A stretch of 64,000 nt of DNA from JAMXLO01 sp963791495 (GCA_963791495.1 CAWBST010000021.1:124001-188000), one strand, 5' to 3'; counted from the first letter of the stretch, positions 54,873-63,468 are shown. Notes: a model not told the origin generated them from the sequence alone. Made by a program: numbers and translations.

Positions 54873-55265
54873 ATGGCGAGACAGGCGATCATCACCGACA
54901 AGGCGCCGAAGCCGGGCGGACATTTCGCGCAGGCGATAGCGGTGGAAGCGACCGGCAGGCTGGTGTTCATCTCCGGCATGGTCGCACAGCGGCCGGACGG
55001 CACGATCGCCGGCATTGGCGACATCGAGGCGCAGACGCGCCAAGTCTGCGAGAACGTCAAGGCCGCGGTGGAGGCCGCGGGTGGCACGCTCGCGAATGTC
55101 TGCCGCGTCGATGTCTATGTGCGCAACATGGAGAATCTGGCGCCAATTCATAAGGTGCGGCGCGAGTACTTTCCGTCTCCGCCGCCGGCCTCGACGCTGG
55201 TCGAGGTGAGCAAGTTCACTCATCCGGATTACCTCATCGAGATGAGCGCGATCGCCGTCGTGTGA
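54873..55265 (+). CDS. RidA-family protein
   Basis: 130 aa from ATG 54873 (GGGAGGA upstream). RidA/YjgF trimeric enamine/imine deaminase fold: VFISGMVAQRPDGTIAGIGDIEAQTRQVCENVKAA and SKFTHPDYLIEMSAIAVV. The catalytic Arg of true RidA (in VEVSxFxHPDxLIEx-x-A region) is partly present. Members in this position often belong to degradation operons; 17 bp after paaD and probably co-transcribed. Confidence 0.9.
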   Translation: MARQAIITDKAPKPGGHFAQAIAVEATGRLVFISGMVAQRPDGTIAGIGDIEAQTRQVCENVKAAVEAAGGTLANVCRVDVYVRNMENLAPIHKVRREYFPSPPPASTLVEVSKFTHPDYLIEMSAIAVV

Positions 55266-55349
55266 CGCTTCGGCGGCGGCCGAAGCGACGCGCGTGGATG
55301 CATGGCGTTTGGCAATGCATATCGGACCGACACCGATGGAGATACGCCA

Positions 55350-56309
55350 ATGCCAGCATTGCTCGACCCGCGCGAGGGGCACTTCCGCATTCCCAGCAGC
55401 CATGCCGGGCTATCGCTGTTCCTCCGCTATCTGCCGCCGCCCAACGGAATGCCGACAAAAGGCGTTGTGCTTTACGTCCACGGCGCGACGTTTCCCTCCG
55501 CGCTGTCGATCGCTCACCGCTTCGATGGCCGTTCCTGGCGCGACGAACTCTGCGCGGCGGGCTTTCATGTCTGGGGATTCGACTTTCATGGCTACGGCCA
55601 CTCGGATCCCTATCCCGGCATGTCTGAACCGCCAGAGGGGCGCGAACCACTCTGCCGCGCGGATGACGCCAGCCGGCAGCTGGAACAAGCCGCGCGTTTC
55701 ATCTGCCAGCATCACGCGACCGAGCGGATTTCCATTGTCGCGCATTCCTGGGGTACGATCGTTGCCTGCCACTTTGCCGCGCGCTGCTCGGAGCTGGTTG
55801 ACCGGCTGGTGCTGTTCGGGGCCATCGCACGCCGAAATGGCACGGCCGCGCATGGCTATCCGGCATGGCGGCTCGTCTCGCTGCAGGATCAGTGGCAGCG
55901 TTTCACTGCGGAGGTTCCCCCAGACGAGCCGCCCGTGCTGTCGCGCCGGCATTTTGCCGAATGGGGCGAGCGCTATCTGGACAGCGACGCGGCGAGCTGG
56001 ACGCGGACGCCACCCAGTGTGCAGACGCCGAGTGGACCTTGGTTCGACATTGGCCGCGCCTGGGCAGGCGATCTTGCCTACGATCCTGCGCTCGTCCGCG
56101 CGCCAGTGGCGATCATTCGCGGCGAGTGGGACAGCATGTGCACCGATGCCGACGCCGCCTGGCTGTTCGGCGCCTTCACCTCATCGCCGATCCGGCGCGA
56201 TGTGAAGATCAGCCGCGGCACGCATCTGATGCATCTGGAGACAAGCCGCTACGCGCTGTATCGCGAGACGCAGAATTTCCTCGCGGGCGGCGATGCGCCC
56301 CCTACATAG
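55350..56309 (+). CDS. Alpha/beta hydrolase
   Basis: 319 aa from ATG 55350, chosen for GGAGA seven bases upstream; the frame extends to 55302. Nucleophile elbow AHSWGT, general acid region GEWDSMCTDADAAW and His in SRGTHLMHLE form the catalytic triad. YVHGATFPSALS supplies the oxyanion-hole HG. An esterase, lipase or C-C hydrolase; substrate unknown. Between RidA and a TauD dioxygenase in a same-direction run of genes. Confidence 0.9.
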   Translation: MPALLDPREGHFRIPSSHAGLSLFLRYLPPPNGMPTKGVVLYVHGATFPSALSIAHRFDGRSWRDELCAAGFHVWGFDFHGYGHSDPYPGMSEPPEGREPLCRADDASRQLEQAARFICQHHATERISIVAHSWGTIVACHFAARCSELVDRLVLFGAIARRNGTAAHGYPAWRLVSLQDQWQRFTAEVPPDEPPVLSRRHFAEWGERYLDSDAASWTRTPPSVQTPSGPWFDIGRAWAGDLAYDPALVRAPVAIIRGEWDSMCTDADAAWLFGAFTSSPIRRDVKISRGTHLMHLETSRYALYRETQNFLAGGDAPPT

Positions 56310-56367
56310 CGCGGCGCCGCGGCGGCGGTTAGACTTGCGCCAATCTATCCGCCTAGGGAGACCGTCC

Positions 56368-57249
56368 ATGAGCGTCCTGCGAGGCAACAACGGACCGCGC
56401 TATAAGCACAGCGCCGATGAGCCGGTCGCTTACGACACGATCACCGTCGACAAGCTGACGCCGATCATCGGCGCGGAGATCGGCGGCGTCGATCTCTCGC
56501 AGCCGCTGGGCAACCAGACCTTCGAGGAGATCCACCGCGCGCTGGCGGAGAACCTGGTGATCTTCTTCCGCGACCAGCACATCAGCGAGGACCAGCACCT
56601 CGATTTCGGCCGCAGCTTCGGAAAACTGCACCTCCATCCCGCGGCGCCACACGCAGCGGGCCATCCGGAGCTGATGGTTATCCATGCCGACAAGGATTCG
56701 CCGCGCGCCAACGGCGAAGGCTGGCACAGCGATGTGTCCTGCGACGTGGAGCCGCCGATGGGCAGCATCCTGTATATCCGCAAGTGCCCACCGCGCGGTG
56801 GCGACACGCTGTTCGCCTCGATGTATGCCGCCTACGAGGCGCTGTCGGACCGCATGAAGAGCTATCTGGAGGGCCTCACTGCGATCCATGATGGCGAGGA
56901 CGCGTATCGCGGCACCTACGCCAACTATGGTGTCGCGGACAAGCCGACCTATCCGCGCGCCGAACATCCGGTAATCCGCACGCATCCGGTGACCGGCAAG
57001 AAGGCACTTTACGTCAACCGCGGCTTCACCAAGCGCATCGTCGGTGTTCCGCGCGACGAGAGCAACGCGATCCTGCACTACCTGTGGGACATGGCGGAGG
57101 ATCCGTTGTTCCAGTGCCGTTTCCGTTGGCGGGAGAACTCCATCGCGTTCTGGGACAACCGCTGTGCGCAGCATCGCGCCATGTGGGACTACTGGCCGCA
57201 CACGCGCTCGGGCCATCGCGTGACCGTGCAGGGCGACAGGCCGGTCTGA
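56368..57249 (+). CDS. TauD/TfdA-family 2-oxoglutarate dioxygenase
   Basis: 293 aa. Iron ligands H120-x-D122 (GWHSDVSCD) and the distal His in DNRCAQHRAMWDYWPHTR; the Arg of HRVTVQGDRP binds 2-oxoglutarate. GGVDLSQPLGNQTFEEIHRAL and GGDTLFASMYAAYEAL are typical. Not the same subtype as the TauD at 35434. Its stop overlaps the OB-fold gene start (TGATG). Confidence 0.92.
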   Translation: MSVLRGNNGPRYKHSADEPVAYDTITVDKLTPIIGAEIGGVDLSQPLGNQTFEEIHRALAENLVIFFRDQHISEDQHLDFGRSFGKLHLHPAAPHAAGHPELMVIHADKDSPRANGEGWHSDVSCDVEPPMGSILYIRKCPPRGGDTLFASMYAAYEALSDRMKSYLEGLTAIHDGEDAYRGTYANYGVADKPTYPRAEHPVIRTHPVTGKKALYVNRGFTKRIVGVPRDESNAILHYLWDMAEDPLFQCRFRWRENSIAFWDNRCAQHRAMWDYWPHTRSGHRVTVQGDRPV

Positions 57250-57635
57250 TGGCGAATGCAGCGACCTCGCCACTGGGCGTCTATCTCGAACATCTGGAGA
57301 AGGGCGAACTGGCCTATCAGTTCAGCCCCGAGGCCAATGCCGCAGTGTTCTATCCTCGCGTGATCTGCCCGTTCACCGGCAGCGACAAGCTGCAATGGCG
57401 GGTAAGCAAGGGGATTGGCACCGTGCACGCCACCACCGTCGTGTATCCGCAGAGGGGCGATCCCTACAACGTCGCGCTGATCGACATCGACGAGGGCTTC
57501 CGCATGATGAGCCGTGTCGAGGACATCGCGCCGTTGGACGTCCGCATCGGCATGAGGGTGAAGTTCCGCGTCCACGCCGCGGAGGGCGATGAGCCGCCCT
57601 ATCCGGTATTCACGCCGGCGGATGCTTCGCCATGA
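57249..57635 (+). CDS. DUF35-type OB-fold protein
   Basis: 128 aa. LYRCxxC zinc-ribbon cysteines are not obvious; CPFTGSDKLQWR, GIGTVHATTVVYPQRGDPYNVALIDIDEGFRMMSRV and GMRVKFRVHAAE show the OB-fold of acyl-CoA-associated DUF35 proteins, which form complexes with thiolase-like enzymes. ATG 57249 is coupled to the TauD stop; its stop overlaps the thiolase ATG by 4 bp, giving a tightly linked pair. Confidence 0.85.
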   Translation: MANAATSPLGVYLEHLEKGELAYQFSPEANAAVFYPRVICPFTGSDKLQWRVSKGIGTVHATTVVYPQRGDPYNVALIDIDEGFRMMSRVEDIAPLDVRIGMRVKFRVHAAEGDEPPYPVFTPADASP

Positions 57636-58786
57636 ACGGCCTCACGCGCGGCAGCGCAGCGATCGTTGGCGCGGCCGAATCGGATATCGGTGCGGTCGCC
57701 GCCAACATGAGTCCGCTCGACCTGATGGCCCAGGGCATCCATCGCGCGCTCGCAGACTGTGGGCTGAAACTGAGCGACGTCGACGGCATCTTCTGCGCTG
57801 CCACGCAGGCGCGAACGTCGGCGATGTCGCTCTGCGAGTATCTTCGCCTTCCCTCGGCGTATACCGACTCCACCATCGTCGGCGGCTCGTCTTTCGAGGT
57901 GCACGTCGCGCACGCCCAGGCGGCGCTTGCGGCGGGTCTGTGTTCTGTCGCGGTGATCGCGTATGGCAGCACACAGCGCACAGTTGGCAGACGGCAGGCT
58001 TCGGCGCGCGAGTACAATCCATACGAAACACCATTCAGGCCGTTCCTGCCCTCCACGGCGTACGCGCTCACAGCCTCGCGTCACATGCACGAATACGGCA
58101 CTACGCGCGAACAGCTGGCCGAAGTGGCGGTGGCCGCGCGCGAATGGGCGCTGTTGAACCCGGTCGCATGGGAGAAGAAGCCTCTCACCATCCAAGAGGT
58201 GCTGTCGGCACGACCGATCAGCCATCCGTTCACCGTACGCGACTGCTGCCTGATCACCGATGGTGGCGGCGCCATCGTGATGATGTCAGCCGACCGCGCA
58301 CGAAGTCTGGCGAAGCCTCCGGTCTATGTCCTCGGCTGCGGCCAGGCAATCACGCACGCGTCGATCTCCTCGATGCCGGACCTCACCGTCACCGGAGCAC
58401 GCGAATCAGGCGCCGCCGCCTATCGCATGGCGCAGATGCGTGAGACCGACATCGACGTGCTGGCGCTGTATGACGCGTTCACGATCAATACGATCTTGTT
58501 CCTCGAGGATCTGGGGTTCTGCCCAAAAGGCGAGGGCGGACGATTCGTCAGCGGCGGCCGCATCGGACCGAAGGGCAGCCTGCCCGTCAACACCAATGGC
58601 GGCGGGTTGTCCTATTGCCATCCCGGCATGTACGGACTGTTCCTGCTGATCGAGGCAGTGCGTCAGTTGCGTGGCGAGTGTGGTGAACGCCAGGTCGCAC
58701 AGGCGCAGACCGCGCTCGTGCACGGCAATGGTGGCGTGTTGTCGGCGCAGGCAACGGTGATCCTGGGGACGCAGGCTACGGTGTAG
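57632..58786 (+). CDS. Thiolase-superfamily acyltransferase (SCP2-like)
   Basis: 384 aa. AIVGAAESDIG at the N-terminus, GQAITHASISSMPDL and DIDVLALYDAFTINTILFLEDLGFCPKGEGG and the C-terminal NTNGGGLSYCHPGM region match the SCP2-thiolase branch. The usual nucleophilic Cys in the GGSSFEVHVAHAQ turn is replaced by Ser, suggesting a non-classical mechanism or a scaffold role. Together with the OB-fold gene it resembles archaeal/bacterial thiolase-DUF35 complexes. Last gene of the cluster beginning at paaA or at the hydrolase. Confidence 0.85.
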   Translation: MNGLTRGSAAIVGAAESDIGAVAANMSPLDLMAQGIHRALADCGLKLSDVDGIFCAATQARTSAMSLCEYLRLPSAYTDSTIVGGSSFEVHVAHAQAALAAGLCSVAVIAYGSTQRTVGRRQASAREYNPYETPFRPFLPSTAYALTASRHMHEYGTTREQLAEVAVAAREWALLNPVAWEKKPLTIQEVLSARPISHPFTVRDCCLITDGGGAIVMMSADRARSLAKPPVYVLGCGQAITHASISSMPDLTVTGARESGAAAYRMAQMRETDIDVLALYDAFTINTILFLEDLGFCPKGEGGRFVSGGRIGPKGSLPVNTNGGGLSYCHPGMYGLFLLIEAVRQLRGECGERQVAQAQTALVHGNGGVLSAQATVILGTQATV

Positions 58787-59114
58787 CTCCGTCGGTCAGC
58801 GTGTAGGTCCGCATCGCGCAGATATCGACGTTGCGGCGGATTTCGCTGGTTCCGTCGGTGAATACCAACTTGAAGTCGTAGCGGCAGTCGCCGGCCGGAT
58901 CCTCCAGGTCGAGCTGCACGAAGTGATTGGGCTGCAGCCCGCGCCGGCTGAGCAGGTCCACATTCCACTCGTCAGTTCCCGCGTGAGAGGCGAAGAACGA
59001 GGCCACTGTGGTGCGCGAACTGTTCACCAGGTTCAGATCGCGCGTGAGGTGGCTGGCCTGTGCCACGGTCGCAAGGCTTGTCATCGCCAGCAGGGCGATC
59101 ATGGTCCTGAACAT
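58776..59114 (-). CDS. Small secreted protein of unknown function
   Basis: 112 aa. Signal peptide MFRTMIALLAMTSLATVAQA. The mature part is beta-strand rich (LNLVNSSRTTVASFFAS, HFVQLDLEDPAGDCRYDFKLVF, RRNVDICAMRTYTL), with two cysteines that could form one disulfide. No family recognised with confidence. Converges on the thiolase-like gene, overlapping its 3' end by 11 bp. Confidence 0.65.
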   Translation of the reverse strand: MFRTMIALLAMTSLATVAQASHLTRDLNLVNSSRTTVASFFASHAGTDEWNVDLLSRRGLQPNHFVQLDLEDPAGDCRYDFKLVFTDGTSEIRRNVDICAMRTYTLTDGATP

Positions 59115-59237
59115 CGGCGCCGGCCTCCTCGCCAGGCTTCGCGACGGGGAGGCATATCCGAGTATGGACGGCCTGCTGAACTGGAAGGATGCCCTGTGCG
59201 CATCCCATCATTTTCCTGTTTTGTTCTTACTTCAAGG

Positions 59238-60104
59238 TTACAGTTCAGTGCTGTGCCGAATCAATTCTGCCGCTCGACGAACGCCGCCGAAGGTGAAGAC
59301 ATGCAGACCTGCAATCGGTGCATCGGCGGTTTCGCCGGCCACCAAGTCGGCGATCAATGCTTCCGGGCCGGCCTCCGTCATGATGCGCGCGAATGCCGTG
59401 TGGCCGCGTGCCAGCGCACGCAGCGACGCACCGATGCCACAGCGGATGGCGAACTTGGCGAGCGTGGCCACAGTCGCGGGACCGGCAACGCCGACATGCA
59501 CCGGGCAGTCCATGCCATGCGCGCGTTGGGCCGCGATCCAGCGCAGGATCGGCTGCGCCTCGAAGCCGAACTGCGTCACCAGCGATATCGCAAGCCCACC
59601 CTGTCTCGCCAGCGCCACCTTCGCCTGCAGCGCCGCATCCAGGGTGTGCGCGTCGATCGCCGGATGACCCTCGGGATAGCCGCCGAACGAGACCTGCGCG
59701 ATGCCGTGCCGCTCCACGACACCGGTCGCCAGCAAATCGAGGCTGGCTCGGAACGGCCCCACGGGACTGTCGTCGCCACCGATCAGCAGGATGCGATCGA
59801 CCGCCGCCTCGCCCGCCGCGCGCTGCAGGAAGTCGCTGGCCTGGGTGAAACTCGCCAGACGCCGGGCAGCGACATGCGGCACGGGGACAAAACCGGCGCG
59901 ACGCAGCCGCGCACAGGCAGCGACGATGTCATGGTGTGTCACGCTGGGCGGGTGGTTGACGAATACGGTCGTGCCAGGAGCGAGCAGCTTGCGCAGCGCA
60001 TCGCCGGCGAGTTCGTCACGCGGCGACAGTTCGAGCGAACAGTCGGCGATCAGCGCCGCTGTGCGCTGATGCTGCGTGGCTGTGAGGGTGGTTGCGTCCA
60101 TCAT
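59238..60104 (-). CDS. Methylenetetrahydrofolate reductase-family protein (MetF-like)
   Basis: 288 aa TIM barrel. The start is ATG 60104, overlapping the methyltransferase stop by one base (ATG 60101 also possible). FAD/folate-site features: FVNHPPSVTHHDIVAACARL, PVPHVAARRL, LLIGGDDSPVGPF, SFGGYPEGHP and VTQFGFEAQPILRW. Sequence divergence from housekeeping MetF suggests a paralogue for one-carbon transfer from a methylated substrate. Coupled translationally to the methyltransferase gene upstream. Confidence 0.85.
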   Translation of the reverse strand: MMDATTLTATQHQRTAALIADCSLELSPRDELAGDALRKLLAPGTTVFVNHPPSVTHHDIVAACARLRRAGFVPVPHVAARRLASFTQASDFLQRAAGEAAVDRILLIGGDDSPVGPFRASLDLLATGVVERHGIAQVSFGGYPEGHPAIDAHTLDAALQAKVALARQGGLAISLVTQFGFEAQPILRWIAAQRAHGMDCPVHVGVAGPATVATLAKFAIRCGIGASLRALARGHTAFARIMTEAGPEALIADLVAGETADAPIAGLHVFTFGGVRRAAELIRHSTEL

Positions 60105-61468
60105 CAGGAGTCCCGCTTGCGCGAGATCACGTAGGACTCGTCCCAGAACCATAGGCCGCCGCGTTCTTGCAGCACGGCCTTGGTCGCTTCGAGATAGGCG
60201 CCACTGCTGATCGCTTCGGACAGTCGCTGGTCCTCGATCTGCGCGACATAGACCGCGGCATTCCACGCGGCGAACAGCGTCGAGGTGCCGATCGTCTCGC
60301 TGATCTCGCTTGGCAGCGTGTGCATGTCGTAGCGGAACAGCGAGCGCGCATCTGCGTAGGCGCCAAAGTTCAGGTCACGCCCGGCGCTGCCGAGTTCCGC
60401 CTTGGTCGCGCGCAGCAGGGCGTGGCGGTCGGTGGTGAACGGATTCTCGCCCGGCCAGATGCGCTGGATGATCTCGAGCCCCGGATCGTCGCCGTGCGAG
60501 TGGATGGCGATCAGCCTGCCGCCCGGCGCCAGCGCGCGCGCCAGCGGCGCCACAACCCGGCGCGCCTTGAACTCAAGTGACGCACGCGCGCGATAGGGCT
60601 GCGAGGCGATCACCAGGTCGTACTCGGCCTCGGTGAAGCCACGGCGCGGGCGGACCTGATCCAGCAGGAACCTGTGGTCCTCGCGGTAGATCACCAGAAC
60701 GACCGGCTTCTCGTAAACCGGATTGCCGCTGGCGCCGCTCACGCGGGCGCGCCAGTTCTCGGAGAGAAACGGGCCCAGATCGGTGATCTGGGTCTCGAAC
60801 TCGTGCGCGGTGTTGCCGGTGAGCGAAAGCTCGTGCCAGACGAGGCTGGTGGCGGCATTGACCGAGTTCGGCTTCAGCCACGGCGCCTCGGAATAGTACA
60901 TGTTGGTCATCACCAGCACCGTCGCGGGATGCTCGAACAACCGGTCGGGCATCTTCTCCAGCACGAGGCGCACATCCTCGAGGCTGACCTCCTTGCCGAC
61001 GATGTAGAACGGCATGGTCGGGAAGCGGTTGTGCATCGCACGCATGGTCCGGGCGAGCACCGTGCCGTCGCCCATGCCCGCGTCGAACAGGCGCACTGCC
61101 GGCGGGCGCGGATGGATGTTGGCGAGCTCCATGCCGACGCGTTGGGCGATCACCCACTTCTCGCCGCAGGTGGTGACGAACAGCAGGTATTTCTGCCGGT
61201 TGTCGTAGAAGCGGAAGTTGTGCGTGGTGCGGGTGGTTGGCTGCGGCGGCGCCGATGGCGGGCGGACGGCGGCGCCGTTGAGGATGCGGTGCGGCTCACG
61301 GGCGATGAAGGCGCGCACCCGGTCCACCGTATCGGTGGTGACGCGTCCGCCGAGGCGCAGCCGGCTGACCAGCTTGCCGTCGTTCACCGCGAGGCGCCCG
61401 AAGGTGGACTCGGCCATGCGGGCGCTACGGCAGAACTCGGCTATGTCGTGCAGGAGCGTTTCGCTCAA
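60104..61468 (-). CDS. HTH plus class I SAM-dependent methyltransferase-like protein
   Basis: 454 aa, TTG start at 61468 with GGAGG seven bases upstream. The N-terminal ~60 residues (LHDIAEFCRSARMAESTFGRLAVNDGKLVSRLRLG) look like a small helix-turn-helix. The catalytic-looking part has a SAM motif (AVRLFDAGMGDGTVLARTM) and SQPYRARASLEFKARR with a RLIAIHSHGDDPGLEII loop. No exact reaction can be named. Its leader folds into competing stem-loops and it overlaps the MetF paralogue, so the two probably act together in one-carbon metabolism. Confidence 0.8.
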   Translation of the reverse strand: MSETLLHDIAEFCRSARMAESTFGRLAVNDGKLVSRLRLGGRVTTDTVDRVRAFIAREPHRILNGAAVRPPSAPPQPTTRTTHNFRFYDNRQKYLLFVTTCGEKWVIAQRVGMELANIHPRPPAVRLFDAGMGDGTVLARTMRAMHNRFPTMPFYIVGKEVSLEDVRLVLEKMPDRLFEHPATVLVMTNMYYSEAPWLKPNSVNAATSLVWHELSLTGNTAHEFETQITDLGPFLSENWRARVSGASGNPVYEKPVVLVIYREDHRFLLDQVRPRRGFTEAEYDLVIASQPYRARASLEFKARRVVAPLARALAPGGRLIAIHSHGDDPGLEIIQRIWPGENPFTTDRHALLRATKAELGSAGRDLNFGAYADARSLFRYDMHTLPSEISETIGTSTLFAAWNAAVYVAQIEDQRLSEAISSGAYLEATKAVLQERGGLWFWDESYVISRKRDS

Positions 61469-61476
61469 AGGACAAC

Positions 61477-61555
61477 CTCCCGGACCGATCGTCCCGGGAG
61501 TGAGCGACTACGTGGGCAATGCGTCAACCACAATCGTGCCCACTTACAGCGTGGG
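61477..61555 (-). promoter_or_regulatory. Structured leader with mutually exclusive stems before the methyltransferase gene
   Basis: On the minus strand, CCCAC (61555-61551) can pair with GTGGG (61543-61539), or GTGGGCA (61543-61537) with TGCCCAC (61518-61512). A third hairpin (CTCCCGGG against CCGGGAG, 61500-61477) contains the GGGAGG ribosome-binding site. This is the pattern of a switchable 5' leader. I recognise no known riboswitch class. Confidence 0.4.
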
Positions 61556-61569
61556 CGGTAGAGTGGGAC

Positions 61570-62262
61570 CTAACCCCCATCCAGCAGGCCGTACTGCCGC
61601 CTGCGGGTGCCATCCGGCTCGCTGCTCACGCCGTCGGTCAAGCGGCGTCGTGCGTAGAAGTCGAAGGTGTGGGTGCTGTAGCGGAACGTGACCCGATCGA
61701 CGAGTTCAGCATCACGGGAAGCACCGAAGTGGCGTGTGATCCCCATCAGCATCGACGGATCAGCCACTAGGTCGGCATTCCAGCCGAGGACCAGCAGGCC
61801 ACCCGGCTTGAGAACGGCGGCACAGGCAGCGATTGCCGCTTCCTGAGCTTTCACATCGTCGATACCGAATCCGAAAACGCCACTCAACAGGACGGTATCG
61901 AACATCGCTGCGTGGAAATGGGTTGCCGCCTGCTCGATGGGGGCGATGACGTGACGTCCCGTGGCACCCCATCGTATCACCTCTGGATCAATGTCCAGGG
62001 TCCAGCAGGCAACGCCATGTCCCTCCAACATGATCGGGTCGTGCGCGGTGTACCGCCTGCAACCGACGAGAAGCGCGCTACCGCCACGCCGAGCGATTCG
62101 CGGCAAGATCACACGCTGCAGAAAGACGCGGTCAGGCGACCACGGGACCTTCTGCTCCGCCAGCCAACCACCGAGCCTGTGCCGGACAGTCCCGGGTATG
62201 ACGCGGCGGGCCAACCGGCGTGTGGATGATACTCTACTCTCGGTACTTGGGTTACAACTCAC
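61570..62262 (-). CDS. Class I SAM-dependent methyltransferase
   Basis: 230 aa. SAM-binding signature ALLVGCRRYTAHDPIMLEGHGVACWTLDIDPEVIRWG, a motif II-like FDTVLLSGVFGFGID and AVLKPGGLLVLGWN (motif III). Substrate cannot be inferred. GTG 62262 is taken as the start because it is the only candidate keeping the N-terminal region, but its ribosome-binding site is weak. Upstream of the structured leader and the methyltransferase/MetF pair on the same strand. Confidence 0.85.
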   Translation of the reverse strand: MSCNPSTESRVSSTRRLARRVIPGTVRHRLGGWLAEQKVPWSPDRVFLQRVILPRIARRGGSALLVGCRRYTAHDPIMLEGHGVACWTLDIDPEVIRWGATGRHVIAPIEQAATHFHAAMFDTVLLSGVFGFGIDDVKAQEAAIAACAAVLKPGGLLVLGWNADLVADPSMLMGITRHFGASRDAELVDRVTFRYSTHTFDFYARRRLTDGVSSEPDGTRRRQYGLLDGG

Positions 62263-62379
62263 GTTTCACGTACCAACCATATGATCGATACGGTGGTGCC
62301 TACACGCCGGAAATCACCACGACAACCCAGCACACTCGAATGTCATCGGCGCCCGAGGCAACCCCAGGCGCGGTACGTT

Positions 62380-63468
62380 TCACCCAGCGGAGAAGTCTAT
62401 CAGCTGCCGCACGAGAGTACCCTGCTTCATCCGTGCAAAGCCTTCGTTGATCTCATTCAGCTTGATGTGGCCGGAGATCATGTGGTCAAGCTTCAGCTTG
62501 CCCTGCACGTAGAGTTCCAGCAGCCGCGGCATGTCGACACGGAACCGGTTGCCGCCCATCGATGTGCCCTGGATCTTGCGATCGCGCAGAAAGTCCGCGC
62601 CATGCAGCTCGATCTTTGTGCCAAGAGGGATCATGCCGATGATCGTCGCGGTGCCGCCTGGGCGCAGCATGGCAAACGACTGTTCCGCAGTGGTCTTGGT
62701 GCCGATCGCCTCGAACGAATACGGCACGCCGCCACCGGTCATGTCCTTCACCATCTCCACCGGATCGGCGTTCGACGCATTGATCGTATCGGTGGCACCC
62801 ATCTGCCGCGCGACATCCAGCTTCGACGCCACCGTGTCGATAGCGATGATGCGTGATGCGCCCGCCATCGCCGCGCCATTCACCGCGGACAACCCTATGC
62901 CGCCACAACCGATCACCGCGACGGTGGAGCCTGGCTCCACCTTCGCCGCGTGAAACACGGCGCCGACTCCAGTCATGACGCCGCAGCCAACCAGCGCGCA
63001 GCGATCGAGCGGCACGTCGTCGCGTACCTTCACAACCGCATGCTCGTGCACCAGCATGAATTCCGCAAAGGCAGACAGGTTCATAGCCTGGTTCAACACC
63101 TCACCCTTCCAGGTGAGACGACGCGCCGCGCCAGGAAGCAGCTTCACCTCGGTGTTCTCGCAGAGATTGGGATGACCGGTCATGCATTGCGGACATTCGC
63201 CGCAGAACACGGAGAGGCAGGTGATCACATGATCGCCCGGCTTGACGTAGGTCACGTCATCACCGACCGCCTCGATCACGCCGGCCGCCTCGTGACCCAG
63301 CACGCAAGGAGTGGGGAACGGATATAGCCCTTCGATGAAATGCAGATCAGAATGGCACAGGCCGGCATAGGCGGTGCGCACCAGGACTTCACGGCGCTTC
63401 AGTGACGCGTGCTCGACGTTCTCGATGGTGAGTGGCTGGTTCGGCTCGTGGAATACGGCTGCCCTCAT
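62380..63468 (-). CDS. Zinc-dependent alcohol dehydrogenase (class III-type MDR)
   Basis: 362 aa from ATG 63468, with GGAGGA five bases upstream (the longer ATG at 63480 lies in the ribosome-binding site). Catalytic zinc residues in GLCHSDLHF and LGHEAAG, structural zinc cysteines in CGECPQCMTGHPNLC, and the NAD-binding GCGGIGLSAVNGAAMAGA. The pattern is like the glutathione-independent formaldehyde/alcohol dehydrogenases of actinobacteria and proteobacteria. Might be the alcohol step for the P450 or other oxidases, but this is only inference. Confidence 0.93.
   Translation of the reverse strand: MRAAVFHEPNQPLTIENVEHASLKRREVLVRTAYAGLCHSDLHFIEGLYPFPTPCVLGHEAAGVIEAVGDDVTYVKPGDHVITCLSVFCGECPQCMTGHPNLCENTEVKLLPGAARRLTWKGEVLNQAMNLSAFAEFMLVHEHAVVKVRDDVPLDRCALVGCGVMTGVGAVFHAAKVEPGSTVAVIGCGGIGLSAVNGAAMAGASRIIAIDTVASKLDVARQMGATDTINASNADPVEMVKDMTGGGVPYSFEAIGTKTTAEQSFAMLRPGGTATIIGMIPLGTKIELHGADFLRDRKIQGTSMGGNRFRVDMPRLLELYVQGKLKLDHMISGHIKLNEINEGFARMKQGTLVRQLIDFSAG

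Noticed and set aside
60104..61468. EgtD-type histidine methyltransferase of ergothioneine synthesis
   Set aside because: The SAM-type motif is present but EgtD-specific residues and an egtB neighbour are not seen; the N-terminal HTH-like region is foreign to EgtD.
61469..61569. SAM-II or SAM/SAH riboswitch
   Set aside because: I could not find the conserved core of either. Only generic competing stems are supported, so it is listed as an unclassified leader.
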